64,000 bases of DNA from Silurus meridionalis (lineage: Eukaryota > Chordata > Actinopteri > Siluriformes > Siluridae): contig NC_060896.1 of assembly GCF_014805685.1 (NCBI RefSeq), forward strand, positions 13,100,889 to 13,164,888, in the 5' to 3' direction. Each line of letters starts with the position of its first letter. Within the stretch, counting starts at the first letter, position 1. A model generated the notes under the pieces. It saw nothing but the letters and a program-made list of their open reading frames with translations. It was not told where the DNA came from and searched no databases. The translations under genes and the position numbers were made by a program. This document shows positions 44,346-64,000 of the stretch, piece after piece.

Positions 44346-45929
44346 CAGAACAGACTGAACAAACTTTCACCTGGAAGTTGATGCCTTGCCAGGGATTTGT
44401 TTTGCGTGCCGTCTTTTGGTAATTCCACTGGTTTTCTATTTCTAATTTCTAATTTGGTGTCAGGGTTAGGTCTCTGGAATATGATTTCCATTAACCACTG
44501 CACTTGACAATTACAATCACATGATTAGTCACATGTCTCTGATTACTCACAACTGAATCAGACTGTTTTGTCATTACCAATTGTACATAAGACTTATCTT
44601 TCATTGTACTCTTTGTCTCAAGCTTGTCCTCCATTGTTTTTCTTTTTAATACAGTTTTTGCTTCTTGCTTGGGTTATGTTATTCATATTAATGCCATTCA
44701 AAATCTTTCATTTTCCTTTTCTGAATTCAGAGTACAGTAAATTATCTCAAGCAAGCAACGAACAGTACCTGTCAAAACCTGCAGCCCTATTAATGTAGCA
44801 GTTTGCCTCTTGGTAATCTCTCAACTGTTACGTTGTCAGTTTGTGCTGTGATTAGTCTTCACGGTGCTCCATAACCCATACCTTTTATATTTTATATACC
44901 CCTTTACTCATCTGTACCTTTCAACATTACCATACTGTAGATGTTTCTCTTCCTCTGGGTGGACCATGGCTATTTCAGTAGGCTGCAAAAATGTATATTT
45001 TAAGAAATCCTATAGAGGAGGAGCTGAATTTTATTTGCAGGTAACCAAAATCATTTTCATTATATGCAGCTTTATACTATTTACCTTATGGACAGCTCTG
45101 CTGCAGCTTATGAAAAGGTATGCACACTTATACAATTAGTGTTTATTTTGGTTTTCTCTGATTGTTGTTTTCAAGGTCACATTAATGATAGAAAGATTTA
45201 TGGTTTTACATCAACAACCTACAAATTCAATAAAAAATGGGACAGACTCCCGATCCACCTTAACCCTGATCATGCTGGTTACTAAATATGATTGTTAAAA
45301 TGAATGTATGTGTTTGCTGCTATGACACATTTGTTTCAAATTTCAAATGTCTGGTTTTCAGTTTAGTTGCAGGTCATTATGTATGTATTCAGACAGTTGT
45401 TATTATTAATTTCTATAAGAGAAAAGCTACCTTGATGTAGTTACAAGGCTTGAATATAATGAACATGCAATAATAATGTGATGTCAAGAAAATAGTCAGG
45501 AGTTGTTTGTCATTTGCACAGTTACGCTGGGCACATTAAGAATTCAGTGACAAGGCTCAGATTCAGACATTGACAGCACAAGAATTTATTAGACTTGAAC
45601 AAACACATTTAGACATGAATGGTTGAGAAGATGCTGTAATGTAAACAGTGGTATGCTATGGCAGAAAAATGTAATGTGTCAGAGGTCAGAAAAGTAAATT
45701 ACAAGTAAAGATAGTATAAAAATAGTAAAGAGTAAATATGAAACTGCAAATATCAGTGTCTAGAAGAAGAAGAAAGAAAGTGTTAGATAAGGGACTACTG
45801 ACTAATAATTTGAATGATTGAAGATAAATTGGATCCAACAAAAGCATCGTCAGATCAGCAGTTTTACAAACAGGTAATGAGCAGGTTGAATACAGTCCTT
45901 AATGATATTGATAAAAAATAAACATTTTC

Positions 45930-46660
45930 AAACAATGATCCTTGTTAATGCCCTGTAGGGCCGGAGATTCTTTCTAGTGATGATCTCTCACCACTCTGAG
46001 GAAAAGCTACAGCACAAAACACTGATGCAGCCAGTCAGAATGCTGTTCATGCAGTGATAGAAGTTGGATATGATGTCAGAGGAAATGCCAAACCTCATAA
46101 GCTTCCTCAGGATGTAGAGACTTGCATCTGTTAACTTACTCCACTTCCACTTTATTGATGTGGATAGGAGCATAATTCCCAACCTTTGACTTACTCTAAT
46201 CCAAGATCATCTCCTTGATCTTGCTGACATTCAGAGAGAGATTGTTGTCATCCGACCATGTTGAAAGTGTCCTGACCTCCTCTGGGTTGAATATCTCGAC
46301 ACTGTTGGTTGTAAGTCCCTGATTGGTTGTATTTATTTATTTATTTATTTATTTATTTATTTTTGAAGATGATGATGATGAGGTTGTGCTAGCAGAGCAA
46401 TCACAGGTGAAAAGGGAGTGTGGGGCACTCACTGTGGGGCACCAGTGCTGAGTGTGAGCATGATGGATGTGTGGCTTCCAATACTGACCTCCTGGGGTCT
46501 GCCATTCAGGAAGTCCAGAATCCAGTTACAGGATATAAATTGATAGGATTGCTAAATCCCAGAATCTTCAACCTAACTATGAGTTTGGTAGATGATGGTC
46601 TTGAATGCAGAGCTTTATGTCTAAGGAAAATCTCTTTTACAACTCATACAACCGAACATG
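45930..46660 (-). mobile_element. fossil non-LTR retrotransposon (reverse transcriptase region)
   Basis: The minus-strand translation contains [20 protein letters not shown] then [10 protein letters not shown] (RT palm/thumb side), and further on WSDDNNLSLNVSKIKEMILD, HINKVEV, LRKLMRFGISSDIISNFYHC and NSILTGCISV. These follow the order of fish Rex1/CR1-like LINE reverse transcriptases. Stops, frameshifts and an inserted (TTTA)n at ~46330 show it is dead. The 5' part is missing. Confidence 0.8.
46329..46363. repeat. (TTTA)n microsatellite inside the LINE relic
   Basis: Eight to nine TTTA units that split the reverse transcriptase similarity. Confidence 0.95.
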
Positions 46661-46939
46661 GCAAAGTGAATTAAGGAGGTACAGAATGTAGTAATGTATT
46701 TAATTTATACAAAATTACTAAATAAATATTTACTAACATTATTTTTGTTCATTTGCAAAAGATGGATTATCAACAAACAGTAGTTGTTTGTAGTTATGCT
46801 ACAAACAATTGACAAAAATTGTTAAAAAAAAAAAACATTTTAGCACTGTATTAAATTAGTTTATATTTAAACGTGAAAACCCGTAACTCATTACCACTAT
46901 TATAACATTTTCCAGCAAAAAAGTAGTCTGAAGGTACAG

Positions 46940-47320
46940 TTACGCATGTGTACCAGCAGATGGCGCAGCTGTCCGCTCTTAAGCCAAACTGTCCGAAAGA
47001 CAGTAGTAAATATTTTAGTGACGCAGCGAGCCCAAATCCGTCCGCAGTATTACCCACCCATTGATCAGGACGTTATTTGTGGCTCTTATCATCTCCACAG
47101 TGACAAGAGCTTTTTCACATTCATACGCCGTTATAGCGTCGACACCGTGCCCGCGCGCGCGCGCCCGTGTGTGCTTCTTATAAAAAAAACCATATAGGTG
47201 GGTGTGTAATAAGCTGTATAGTATATGCCTTATCAGCCAGCGCTCGCTCAGCAGCGCGTTAGTGTTGCTCTCCTCCCTTGGATTCTGATTGCGGAAAAGC
47301 TCTGAGCACTGAAGATCATC
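46940..47320 (+). promoter_or_regulatory. map2k1 promoter and 5' UTR region, CpG-rich
   Basis: CpG density rises just upstream of the map2k1 start codon. A pure alternating (CG)n run lies at about 47152-47163 and a TATA-like TATAAAA at 47179-47185, about 140 bp before the ATG, which would allow a 5' UTR of roughly 110 bases. The actual transcription start is not visible from sequence alone. Confidence 0.55.
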
Positions 47321-58051
<10,731 letters not shown>

Positions 58052-59345
58052 AATGAATTGTTCTGCTTAAGCTCACACACACAAACACACACACACACAC
58101 ACACGTTCAGTGGTTTTATTTGGGCTCTATTCGAAAAGCAATCTTTTCAGTAGTCATTTACTGCCTCTTTTATTTTGATGTTATAAGTATTGAACTGAGA
58201 TTTATGAATCATGCCAAGTCCCACATTCTGTATTAAGTGGCAAGATGTACTTGGGGGGGACCCCCCACCCACTAAAAAATGCTCAGAATCCCCCCCTAAA
58301 TGTAATAAATTATCCTGTTGAATTGCATAAAAATCATATCAGAGACTATTTAAAGTATAAACTATACTAGGCTTTTGTATGAATGTTTATCTGAGGGCAC
58401 TCTAATACTCCGTTTGAATGGAAATATGCAGATTTTTTTTAAAGTAAAAATCTTTTGGATCACAGACAAAGCATTGTCCCAGGGTATAAAAATTATGTTC
58501 TCCAGTTATTTTTAAGGTTATAAAATTTTTACACATCATGCTTAGGTAAAGGTTTGGCTTTTCATTAATTTTCAGTTAATCTATTGAAAAAGTATTGCCT
58601 GTTATTTGAGTTGATATGAAATTGTAATGTCAAGCAACAGTTTTTATTGTATTATTATGGTCATGGTGTTTTAGTTATACCTTTACTGCATCAGATAGAA
58701 ATAATCAAGACTACCTGATTAAACAAGTAGTTGTGGCCAAATTTACTGACAGCCAATTGTTTGAAAACAAGGTTATAACAAAATGTAACTCAGTACTGTT
58801 CAGACAAGCCATAAAAGCCTTATTATATGAAGCAAAGTGCATTTTTTGTGGTCACTTATCCTCAAGACCCTGCCCTTTACCTTAAAGGCAAACATGTAAA
58901 AAAAGAAAGCGGTACATGGACCAAATGTGCGGTCATACGATCCCTTAAACACATCTCTATAAAATCTTTAAATCATAAAACTAAACATATCCTGGTCCAA
59001 GATGCTAATAGAGAATAGCTATATTGTAACTGCAAACTTCGTCACCCAGCATGTGTACCAAGGTAGCGACTAATGAATTAACAGCTTCTGGTTATCCCAC
59101 TATATTTTCCTTACCTGCTTTTATACAATTAAATCTTGAGATTGAAATCCAAGAAGTGAATCTGTTCAAAATGCATCAGCAGTAAACAATTCCTATTTAC
59201 TCCAGATATGAAACAAGTTGTTGCTTCAGTATTTTTTTTTTAATCATACTTTAGAAGCATACCAAATGAATAAAAAGCATAGGTTTGAGAACGGTGTCAG
59301 CAATTTGCATTTTAATGTAATAAAAACATGAAATACTTGTACAAG
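58052..59345 (+). other. map2k1: map2k1 3' UTR with candidate poly(A) signals
   Basis: After the TAA at 58049-58051 there is AT-rich sequence with a short (CA)n tract at 58073-58104 and no further coding similarity. AATAAA hexamers occur at 59269-59274 and 59319-59324, so the transcript probably ends near 59290-59345. That would place it some 230 bp from the inferred 3' end of the convergent minus-strand host gene. Earlier ends cannot be excluded. Confidence 0.5.
58073..58104. repeat. (CA)n in the map2k1 3' UTR
   Basis: CA dinucleotides with one CAAA interruption, starting 22 bases after the stop codon. Confidence 0.95.
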
Positions 59346-60293
59346 AAAAATGCTGCATAACTCAGGACAGTTGAGTATTTTCTTGGGACATTTATTCAAT
59401 TCAGGAACCTGGTGAGGGTTGCAGTGGATTCTGGAGAAAATGAGGCAATATGAAAGCTTTAAGGTATTTAAATTACCTTATTACATCTAAATTCATACAA
59501 TTGTTAGCACCATTTTTTCCCCATTTAAATACATTACCAATTGCCATTAAACTTGGCCACAACTGTAGTCCTTACATCAATTCTAAATTTTATTACAAAC
59601 AATGTTCTTGGTTAACATTTGCATAATACTTTGTTCAAATGTATTGAATTTACATTGTATGTGTAGAAGTGATTGTCTAAACTATAAGTTATAATAAATG
59701 CAGTATAAAATACATTACACTTTTTACTCAAGTGCATTGTAATCAAGAATAATCTGGCATACTACTGTAGCACCATTTAAACATGAAAGCTAGTCATTTG
59801 TACATTCAACACAAGCTAACATTTGCAGACATTCATCTGAAACTGAAGTAGCCATTGGGGTAATTGTTGCACATCTTTCTAAACTTGCTTCAGCATATCA
59901 GCCTCAACCTGCAAAATAAAAATCATTAAATCATTAAAAGTCATTAAAACACAAACACTAAAGAGAATGCAGTCTAAATTCTGTGATTTTTATAAGTAGC
60001 GTAAGCCTATTATGCAAAAAATTTAAAGCAAATAATGATATGTATTCAAGCCCATACAAAGAAAGTCATACATAAAGGGCTGCAGTCAACTGGAAATAGC
60101 CTTCATTTTGATAATTCGGCTGCGAGTACAATAAGCACATCATGTTGCATATGCCTTACCTTGTCTGCTTCTCAATCATTAAGATCATTCAATCATCCGG
60201 CTTCATGGTGCGCTGCAGTGATTAAACAGAATAATAAGCATTAGTCAGCAAATCAGCTTTTGTAAATATAAGCCAATTCAATTTGTGCACAAT

Positions 60294-60366
60294 CCGACTC
60301 AGAACTTCATAAGAAAAATCACAGTATTCATAAACACGGACCAGAAGTGGAAGCTCATCATTGCAG
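60294..60366 (-). ncRNA. snord18: SNORD18 (U18) box C/D snoRNA, copy A
   Basis: Reading the minus strand: box C ATGATGA (60361-60355), then CTTCCACTTC, the antisense element TGGTCCGTGTTT, a degenerate D' (ATGA), and box D CTGA (60302-60299). The 12-nt element is complementary to the conserved 28S rRNA stretch AAACACGGACCA. The position five bases before D' pairs with the A methylated under U18 guidance (A1313 in human numbering). The order CTTCCACTTC, guide, ATGATTTT-like middle and TTCTGA end resembles vertebrate U18. The nucleolar RNA would be released from the host intron; ends are approximate. Confidence 0.88.
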
Positions 60367-60675
60367 AAAGTCACAATGTCATTCCTCAGATTTAAACATG
60401 ACTCACATGTACAAGATGGCTAGTAATCCAGCCTGAAGGCCACATAGCACCAGGCGCAAGCCTTCCATCCATACAGATCACATTTCCTGCACCAATACCC
60501 AGTTGGTGTGCAGCATGGATTCACTCCACCAACATTCAGCTTCTTGAATCAGAGCTGTGCAGGATGAGCAAATCCTCCAGATTCATGGTGCGCTGCAGTG
60601 ATTAAACAGGATAATAAGCATTAGCCAGCAAATCAGTTTTTTTTTTAAATATAAACCATTCAACTTGTGTACAAA

Positions 60676-60748
60676 CTGACTCAGAACTTCATAAGAAAAA
60701 TCACAGTATTCATAAACACGGACCAGAAGTGGAAGCTCATCATTGCAA
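60676..60748 (-). ncRNA. snord18: SNORD18 (U18) box C/D snoRNA, copy B
   Basis: The 63 bases from box C (60743-60737) to box D (60684-60681) are identical to those of copy A, while the intron flanks differ at many positions. It carries the same 12-nt guide to 28S rRNA and sits 87 nt from the downstream acceptor, in the upstream SNORD18-bearing intron of the same host unit. Human RPL4 likewise carries several U18 copies. Confidence 0.88.
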
Positions 60749-61564
60749 GAACAAAAAGGTCATGCTTCCAGTTTAAACATTACTCACAAGAGATGGTTAG
60801 TAATTCAGCTTGAAGGCCACATAGCACCAGGTGCAAGCCTTCCATCAGCCTTCCAATACTCAGTTGATGTGCAGCATGGTCAAATCACCTGCAAATAAAC
60901 AATAAATATGAAACATGTCTGCAGAAGTTGCAAAACTAGTAATTGTTCATTAAAAAAATAAAATAAATACCTTGGCTGAAGCCTTGTGGAACAGAAGCTT
61001 TTATTACACATAGTGCAGTAAAGTCCTGCACTGATTTCTGCGCTGTTCTGCATGTAGTTCCGGGCATCAAAGTGCTGTTGAGAGAACTTTAATCAGTGCA
61101 TCTTCCAAACAACTAATGTGCAACAGCATTCCAGCATTGACAAAAAAAAATAACTGAACACAAATGCATTTCACTATTATTGCTTGCATTGTGGCTGATT
61201 GACTTCATGATCGAGAACAGAGCGCAGTTATACGAAAGGTTGCACGTGCACAGACAATAAGATCGCATTACAAACGATAAATTGTTAGAAAATGTATAAC
61301 TTCATTATAGATTATGGGAAGATTAATCGCTTGCAGTTAAAGCCTACATTTAGTTTTTTCTATTTAAATATTCAAGCAACGCGAGTGGGTGACCAAAAAA
61401 TTAAACACATCGCATAAACTTAAATTTAAACTGCAATACACTGAAACACAACGTCCGTGTTTATACCTGGAAACATTACAAAATTATTTTCCAAGTAAAA
61501 AATAATTACTCACCCGAACTTAAACAGCTGCAACCGTTTTAACAAACTACTGTAACCAGCAGAG

Positions 61565-61640
61565 AGAAAGAACGACCGCGTGCTGCACAAGGCCTTATAT
61601 AGGACACATAACGTCACTTCCGCTCACCGCCGATTTGCTG
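61565..61640 (-). promoter_or_regulatory. promoter of the snoRNA host gene
   Basis: In minus-strand order: an ETS-like GCGGAAGTG (about 61616-61624), a CRE-like TGACGTTA (61609-61616), TATATAA (61601-61595) and an oligopyrimidine start at 61570. ETS sites, a TATA-type core and a TOP start are a common combination in ribosomal-protein and snoRNA-host promoters. Functional assignment is inferred. Confidence 0.6.
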
Positions 61641-61934
61641 TGGAAGTTAGGAAAGGGGCGATACCACTTACTTTCCTTTCGATTCGAAACCAAGACCAGT
61701 ATCGTCAATATCGATAACTTTCGATACCAATAGTTATACAAATTGCTTTTCTGTAAAATTGGAATGAAAATTATCACAACACAAACTAACTTTCAGGTTT
61801 CTGTACACTTTCCTCTTTATAGAGTTTTGTTGGAGGAACAAGGGAATGCTCATATTTCCTCCCTTTAGCCTGTTCTCTCTGACTGATTAACTCTCCTAGC
61901 TGCTTTTGATAAACTTTTCAGAAGGTACAGATTA

Positions 61935-62030
61935 TTGAAGGGGTTCAAGTCCCAGCACTACTATAACCATCCCAAGCTGCGATAATTGTGCCATTGAGAA
62001 AGGCCTTTAACCCTCTCTACCAAAGCTCCC
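61935..62030 (+). mobile_element. tRNA-derived SINE fragment
   Basis: GGGGTTCAAGTCCCAGCAC (B-box-like GGTTCAAGTCC) followed by CCCAAGCTGCGATAATTG and TTGAGAAAGGCCTTTAACCC, the order seen in fish tRNA-derived SINEs. The A box was not identified. Confidence 0.65.
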
Positions 62031-62055
62031 GTCAAAATTATTCCAATATAATTAT

Positions 62056-62057
<2 letters not shown>

Positions 62058-62122
<65 letters not shown>
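62058..62122. repeat. (TA)n microsatellite
   Basis: About 31 TA units immediately after the SINE fragment. Confidence 0.95.
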
Positions 62123-62127
<5 letters not shown>

Positions 62128-62273
62128 TTTGGTCATTGTCATGTTGATTCTCTTAATTTTCAGTTTTTTGACAGAGAATAAGAAGGTTTTGTGGTAAAAT
62201 ATCTTGGTATTTGGTGCTGGTAATTTTCCCATTTAACTTGACAAGTGCTCCTGGTTCAGCTCTTACCCACACT

Positions 62274-63239
62274 CAGTGGTGTAAAGTAACAATTACAAAT
62301 ACTATTGTTACCGAGTAGTTTTTCTCAGAAATTGTAGTATAGGTTAAAAACTGTGTACTTTTTCTTGAGGCCATTTTTAGTGCTGTATCTGTACTTTTAC
62401 TGCACTGCTCTCCCTCAATCTGCCGTCAATACCGACATTTGTTGAAAGCAATGTTTTTTAGAGGTATACACTAGTTGATCACCAATCACACTTTATATTA
62501 GGTGTCTGCCATCTGTATAACACCTGACATTGTGAACACAAAAGTACACAAAATCATTTCCCACATTATTGAAAAGCAAATGACTGATTTTATTACTGTG
62601 AAGGTATTGGTAAGCCTCTGAGCTTTTCAAATTGCTTATTACCTTGCAAAGTAGCTAAAAATCCTACTGTATATAATACATGGCCACTTGCTAAAATCAT
62701 CCTCCTATTCTTCTATTATGTCAGTGTGTGAATCCACATCTGTTCCACATCTGTTCCACATACAGCGAAACTGTAGCAAATCTGTTTACATTATAACGTA
62801 ATTTCCAACCATAGTTCACACAAAGCCTCATGGGCCATAGAAAACAGGTGAAGACCTCTACAGAATGGTTGTCATAAACGTTACCTGATTATTGGTTGCT
62901 TTTTCAAATATTACATGCCTGTATTTTCAGTGCTAGCAGTCAAAAATAAAATGTTGGAGAAATATTGGTGGGTTTATTGTGTTCGGGTTTTTTACTGAGA
63001 AACATTTATAACACTTATGACACTGACTTTAGCTACATTTTACATTTGCAGGGAATATTGTGGAATGACGTTCACAGCATAATACACACTAATCTTGGGT
63101 ATCTTAAAAAGGGCTACTTTTTACTTGTACTTTGAGTAGTATTAATGACAGGTACTTTTCCTCTACTCACACTAAATTTTTTGGGAAGTAATAGTACTTT
63201 TACTTGAGTATGATTTTTTTACTACTCTTTCCACCACTG
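62274..63239. mobile_element. non-autonomous hAT transposon (966 bp) with perfect 8-bp target duplication
   Basis: CCCACACT at 62266-62273 is repeated exactly at 63240-63247. The ends are inverted CAGTGGTGTAAAGTA (left) and CAGTGGTGGAAAGAGTA (right, reverse complement). Subterminal sequences are rich in GTACTTTTAC/TTACTTGAGTA motifs typical of this fish hAT family. No transposase frame inside, so it was mobilised in trans. Confidence 0.92.
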
Positions 63240-63550
63240 CCCACACTTTGCTTGACTGTCGGACTGTCTTGACCGTTGTGTTCCTTGGATGATGCTCTTT
63301 ATTGGCTTTGTTTGCAACAAAACTTTTAGAAATATGTGGCGCCACATTTACTCCACTTAATGATGATGGTTTTGGCAGTGTTCCAGTGTCTTCGATATTG
63401 TTTTAGATCCCTCACCCGATTGGTAACTTTAAAAACCTTGACTATTTAAGTCTTGCATTTTCTTTGGCAAGTCTTTGTGGCTCATGGCTGCTATCAGAAT
63501 GTAACATTCAGGCAAAAACTGCATATACAAATATATAATATACACACACA

Positions 63551-64000
63551 TTTTATATAATATATACAGGTGCATGTTAATACATTAGAATATAATGTAA
63601 AAGTTTATTTATTTTAGAAAATCAATACAAAAAGTGAAACTCATTATATACATTACACACAGAGTGATATATTTCAATTGTTTATTTCTTTTAATTTTGA
63701 AGATTGTGGCTTACAGTATCTCAGAAAATTTGAATATTGTGAAAAAGTTCAATGTTGGAGACTCGCGGTCTCACACTCTAATCAGTTAATTAAATCCAAA
63801 CACCTGCAAAGGTTTCCTGAGCCTTTAAATAGTGTCTCAGTCTGGTTCAGGCTACACAATCAAGGGGGAAGACTGCTGACTTGACAGTTGTCCAGAAGAC
63901 GATCATTGACACCCTGCACATGGAGGGTAAAAGTTCATCACTAAAGAAGCTGGATGTTCACAGAGTGCTGTATCCAAGCACATTAATGAAAAGTTGAATG
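63551..64000 (+). mobile_element. Tc1-like transposon, 5' part, cut by the window end
   Basis: The terminus CAGGTGCATGTTAATACATT then AGAATATAATGTAAAAGTT is a diverged copy of the fish Tc1 end 'GTGCATCTCAATAAATTAGAATATC'. The transposase begins near 63895 with TIIDTLHMEGKSSSLKKLDV in one readable stretch (helix-turn-helix region) and continues past 64000. Confidence 0.8.

Larger units (their letters stand above)
42060..46939. other. interval between megf11 and map2k1 promoters
   Basis: No gene was recognised. The stretch contains a SINE head at 43700-43776, degraded fish retroposon fragments at 44175-44345 and about 44400-44660, and a fossil LINE at 45930-46660. The two genes are head-to-head, with about 5 kb between promoters. 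DIS3L and TIPIN, which lie here in human, are absent. Confidence 0.6.
60198..60876 (-). repeat. tandem duplication of an exon + SNORD18 intron unit
   Basis: Two units of about 300-320 bp (60578-60876 and 60198-60516) with a period near 381 bp. Each runs from ATGCTGCACA through an exon end, a GTGAGT donor, the SNORD18 intron and the acceptor CACTGCAG to CGCACCATGAA. The snoRNA core is unchanged between copies; exon and intron flanks show substitutions and small indels. Confidence 0.85.
59570..61570 (-). ncRNA. snoRNA host gene (non-coding, spliced, 5'TOP-like) carrying two SNORD18 copies
   Basis: Inferred minus-strand transcription unit. TATATAA at 61595-61601 lies 25-30 bp before an oligopyrimidine start (C at 61570 then TTTCTCTCT). 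Proposed exons with consensus sites: 61570-61514 (donor GTGAGT), 61074-60971 (acceptor CAACAG, donor GTATTT), 60888-60788 (TTTGCAG; GTGAGT), 60592-60407 (CACTGCAG; GTGAGT), 60212-60160 (CACTGCAG; GTAAGG), 59908 to ~59570 (TTTGCAG; AATAAA at 59594-59589). Exons are short and full of stops, and I recognise no protein in them. Introns 60593-60787 and 60213-60406 each hold a SNORD18, 86-87 nt from box D to the acceptor, the usual spacing for intron-processed box C/D RNAs. TATA-box/TOP starts are typical of ribosomal-protein and snoRNA host genes. In other vertebrates U18 is hosted by rpl4; the Rpl4 coding sequence is not seen here. Confidence 0.7.

Noticed and set aside
59909..60159. Possible third box C/D snoRNA (ATGATGT, U16-like box C) in the last intron of the host
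   Set aside because: No CTGA box D within snoRNA distance on that strand, and no guide I recognise.
60971..61074. Possible zinc-finger-like reading (YCTMCNKSF) in exon 2 of the snoRNA host
   Set aside because: One CxxC without the paired histidines, and neighbouring exons have stops in all frames; more likely chance.

Overview
The window looks like nuclear DNA from a ray-finned (teleost) fish. It is AT-rich and intron-rich, full of Tc1-like and hAT DNA transposon relics, tRNA-derived SINE pieces, a fossil LINE and long (TA)n and (CA)n tracts. The two protein genes are vertebrate orthologues neighbouring each other as in tetrapods. The abundance of Tc1 relics and TA tracts would fit a catfish-like genome, but the exact lineage is a guess.

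Layout. (1) About 9.2-42.0 kb, minus strand: the 5' part of megf11. A GC-rich promoter and non-coding first exon lie at about 41.7-42.0 kb. After a ~30 kb intron come three coding exons for the signal peptide and EMI domain (11.95-9.17 kb). The EGF-repeat exons lie beyond the left edge, so 1-9.16 kb is intron. The third coding exon carries a one-base deletion. (2) 42.06-47.3 kb: the interval between megf11 and map2k1, with a fossil LINE reverse transcriptase. (3) 47.32-58.05 kb, plus strand: complete map2k1 (MEK1), 11 coding exons, 395 residues, all splice junctions readable; 3' UTR to about 59.35 kb. (4) About 59.57-61.57 kb, minus strand, convergent with map2k1: a spliced, apparently non-coding gene with a TATA box, an oligopyrimidine start and two introns each carrying an identical SNORD18 (U18) box C/D snoRNA. 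(5) 61.6-64 kb: a hAT element with a perfect 8-bp target duplication, and a Tc1-like element cut by the window end.

Megf11 is a membrane receptor/adhesion protein of the MEGF10/PEAR1 family, and map2k1 is the ERK-pathway dual-specificity kinase. They are neighbours by ancestral synteny, not by shared function. In human, MEGF11, MAP2K1 and RPL4 (the usual U18 host) are close together. Here the U18 copies sit at the RPL4-like position but in exons with no recognisable Rpl4 coding, which I consider the most interesting observation in the window.
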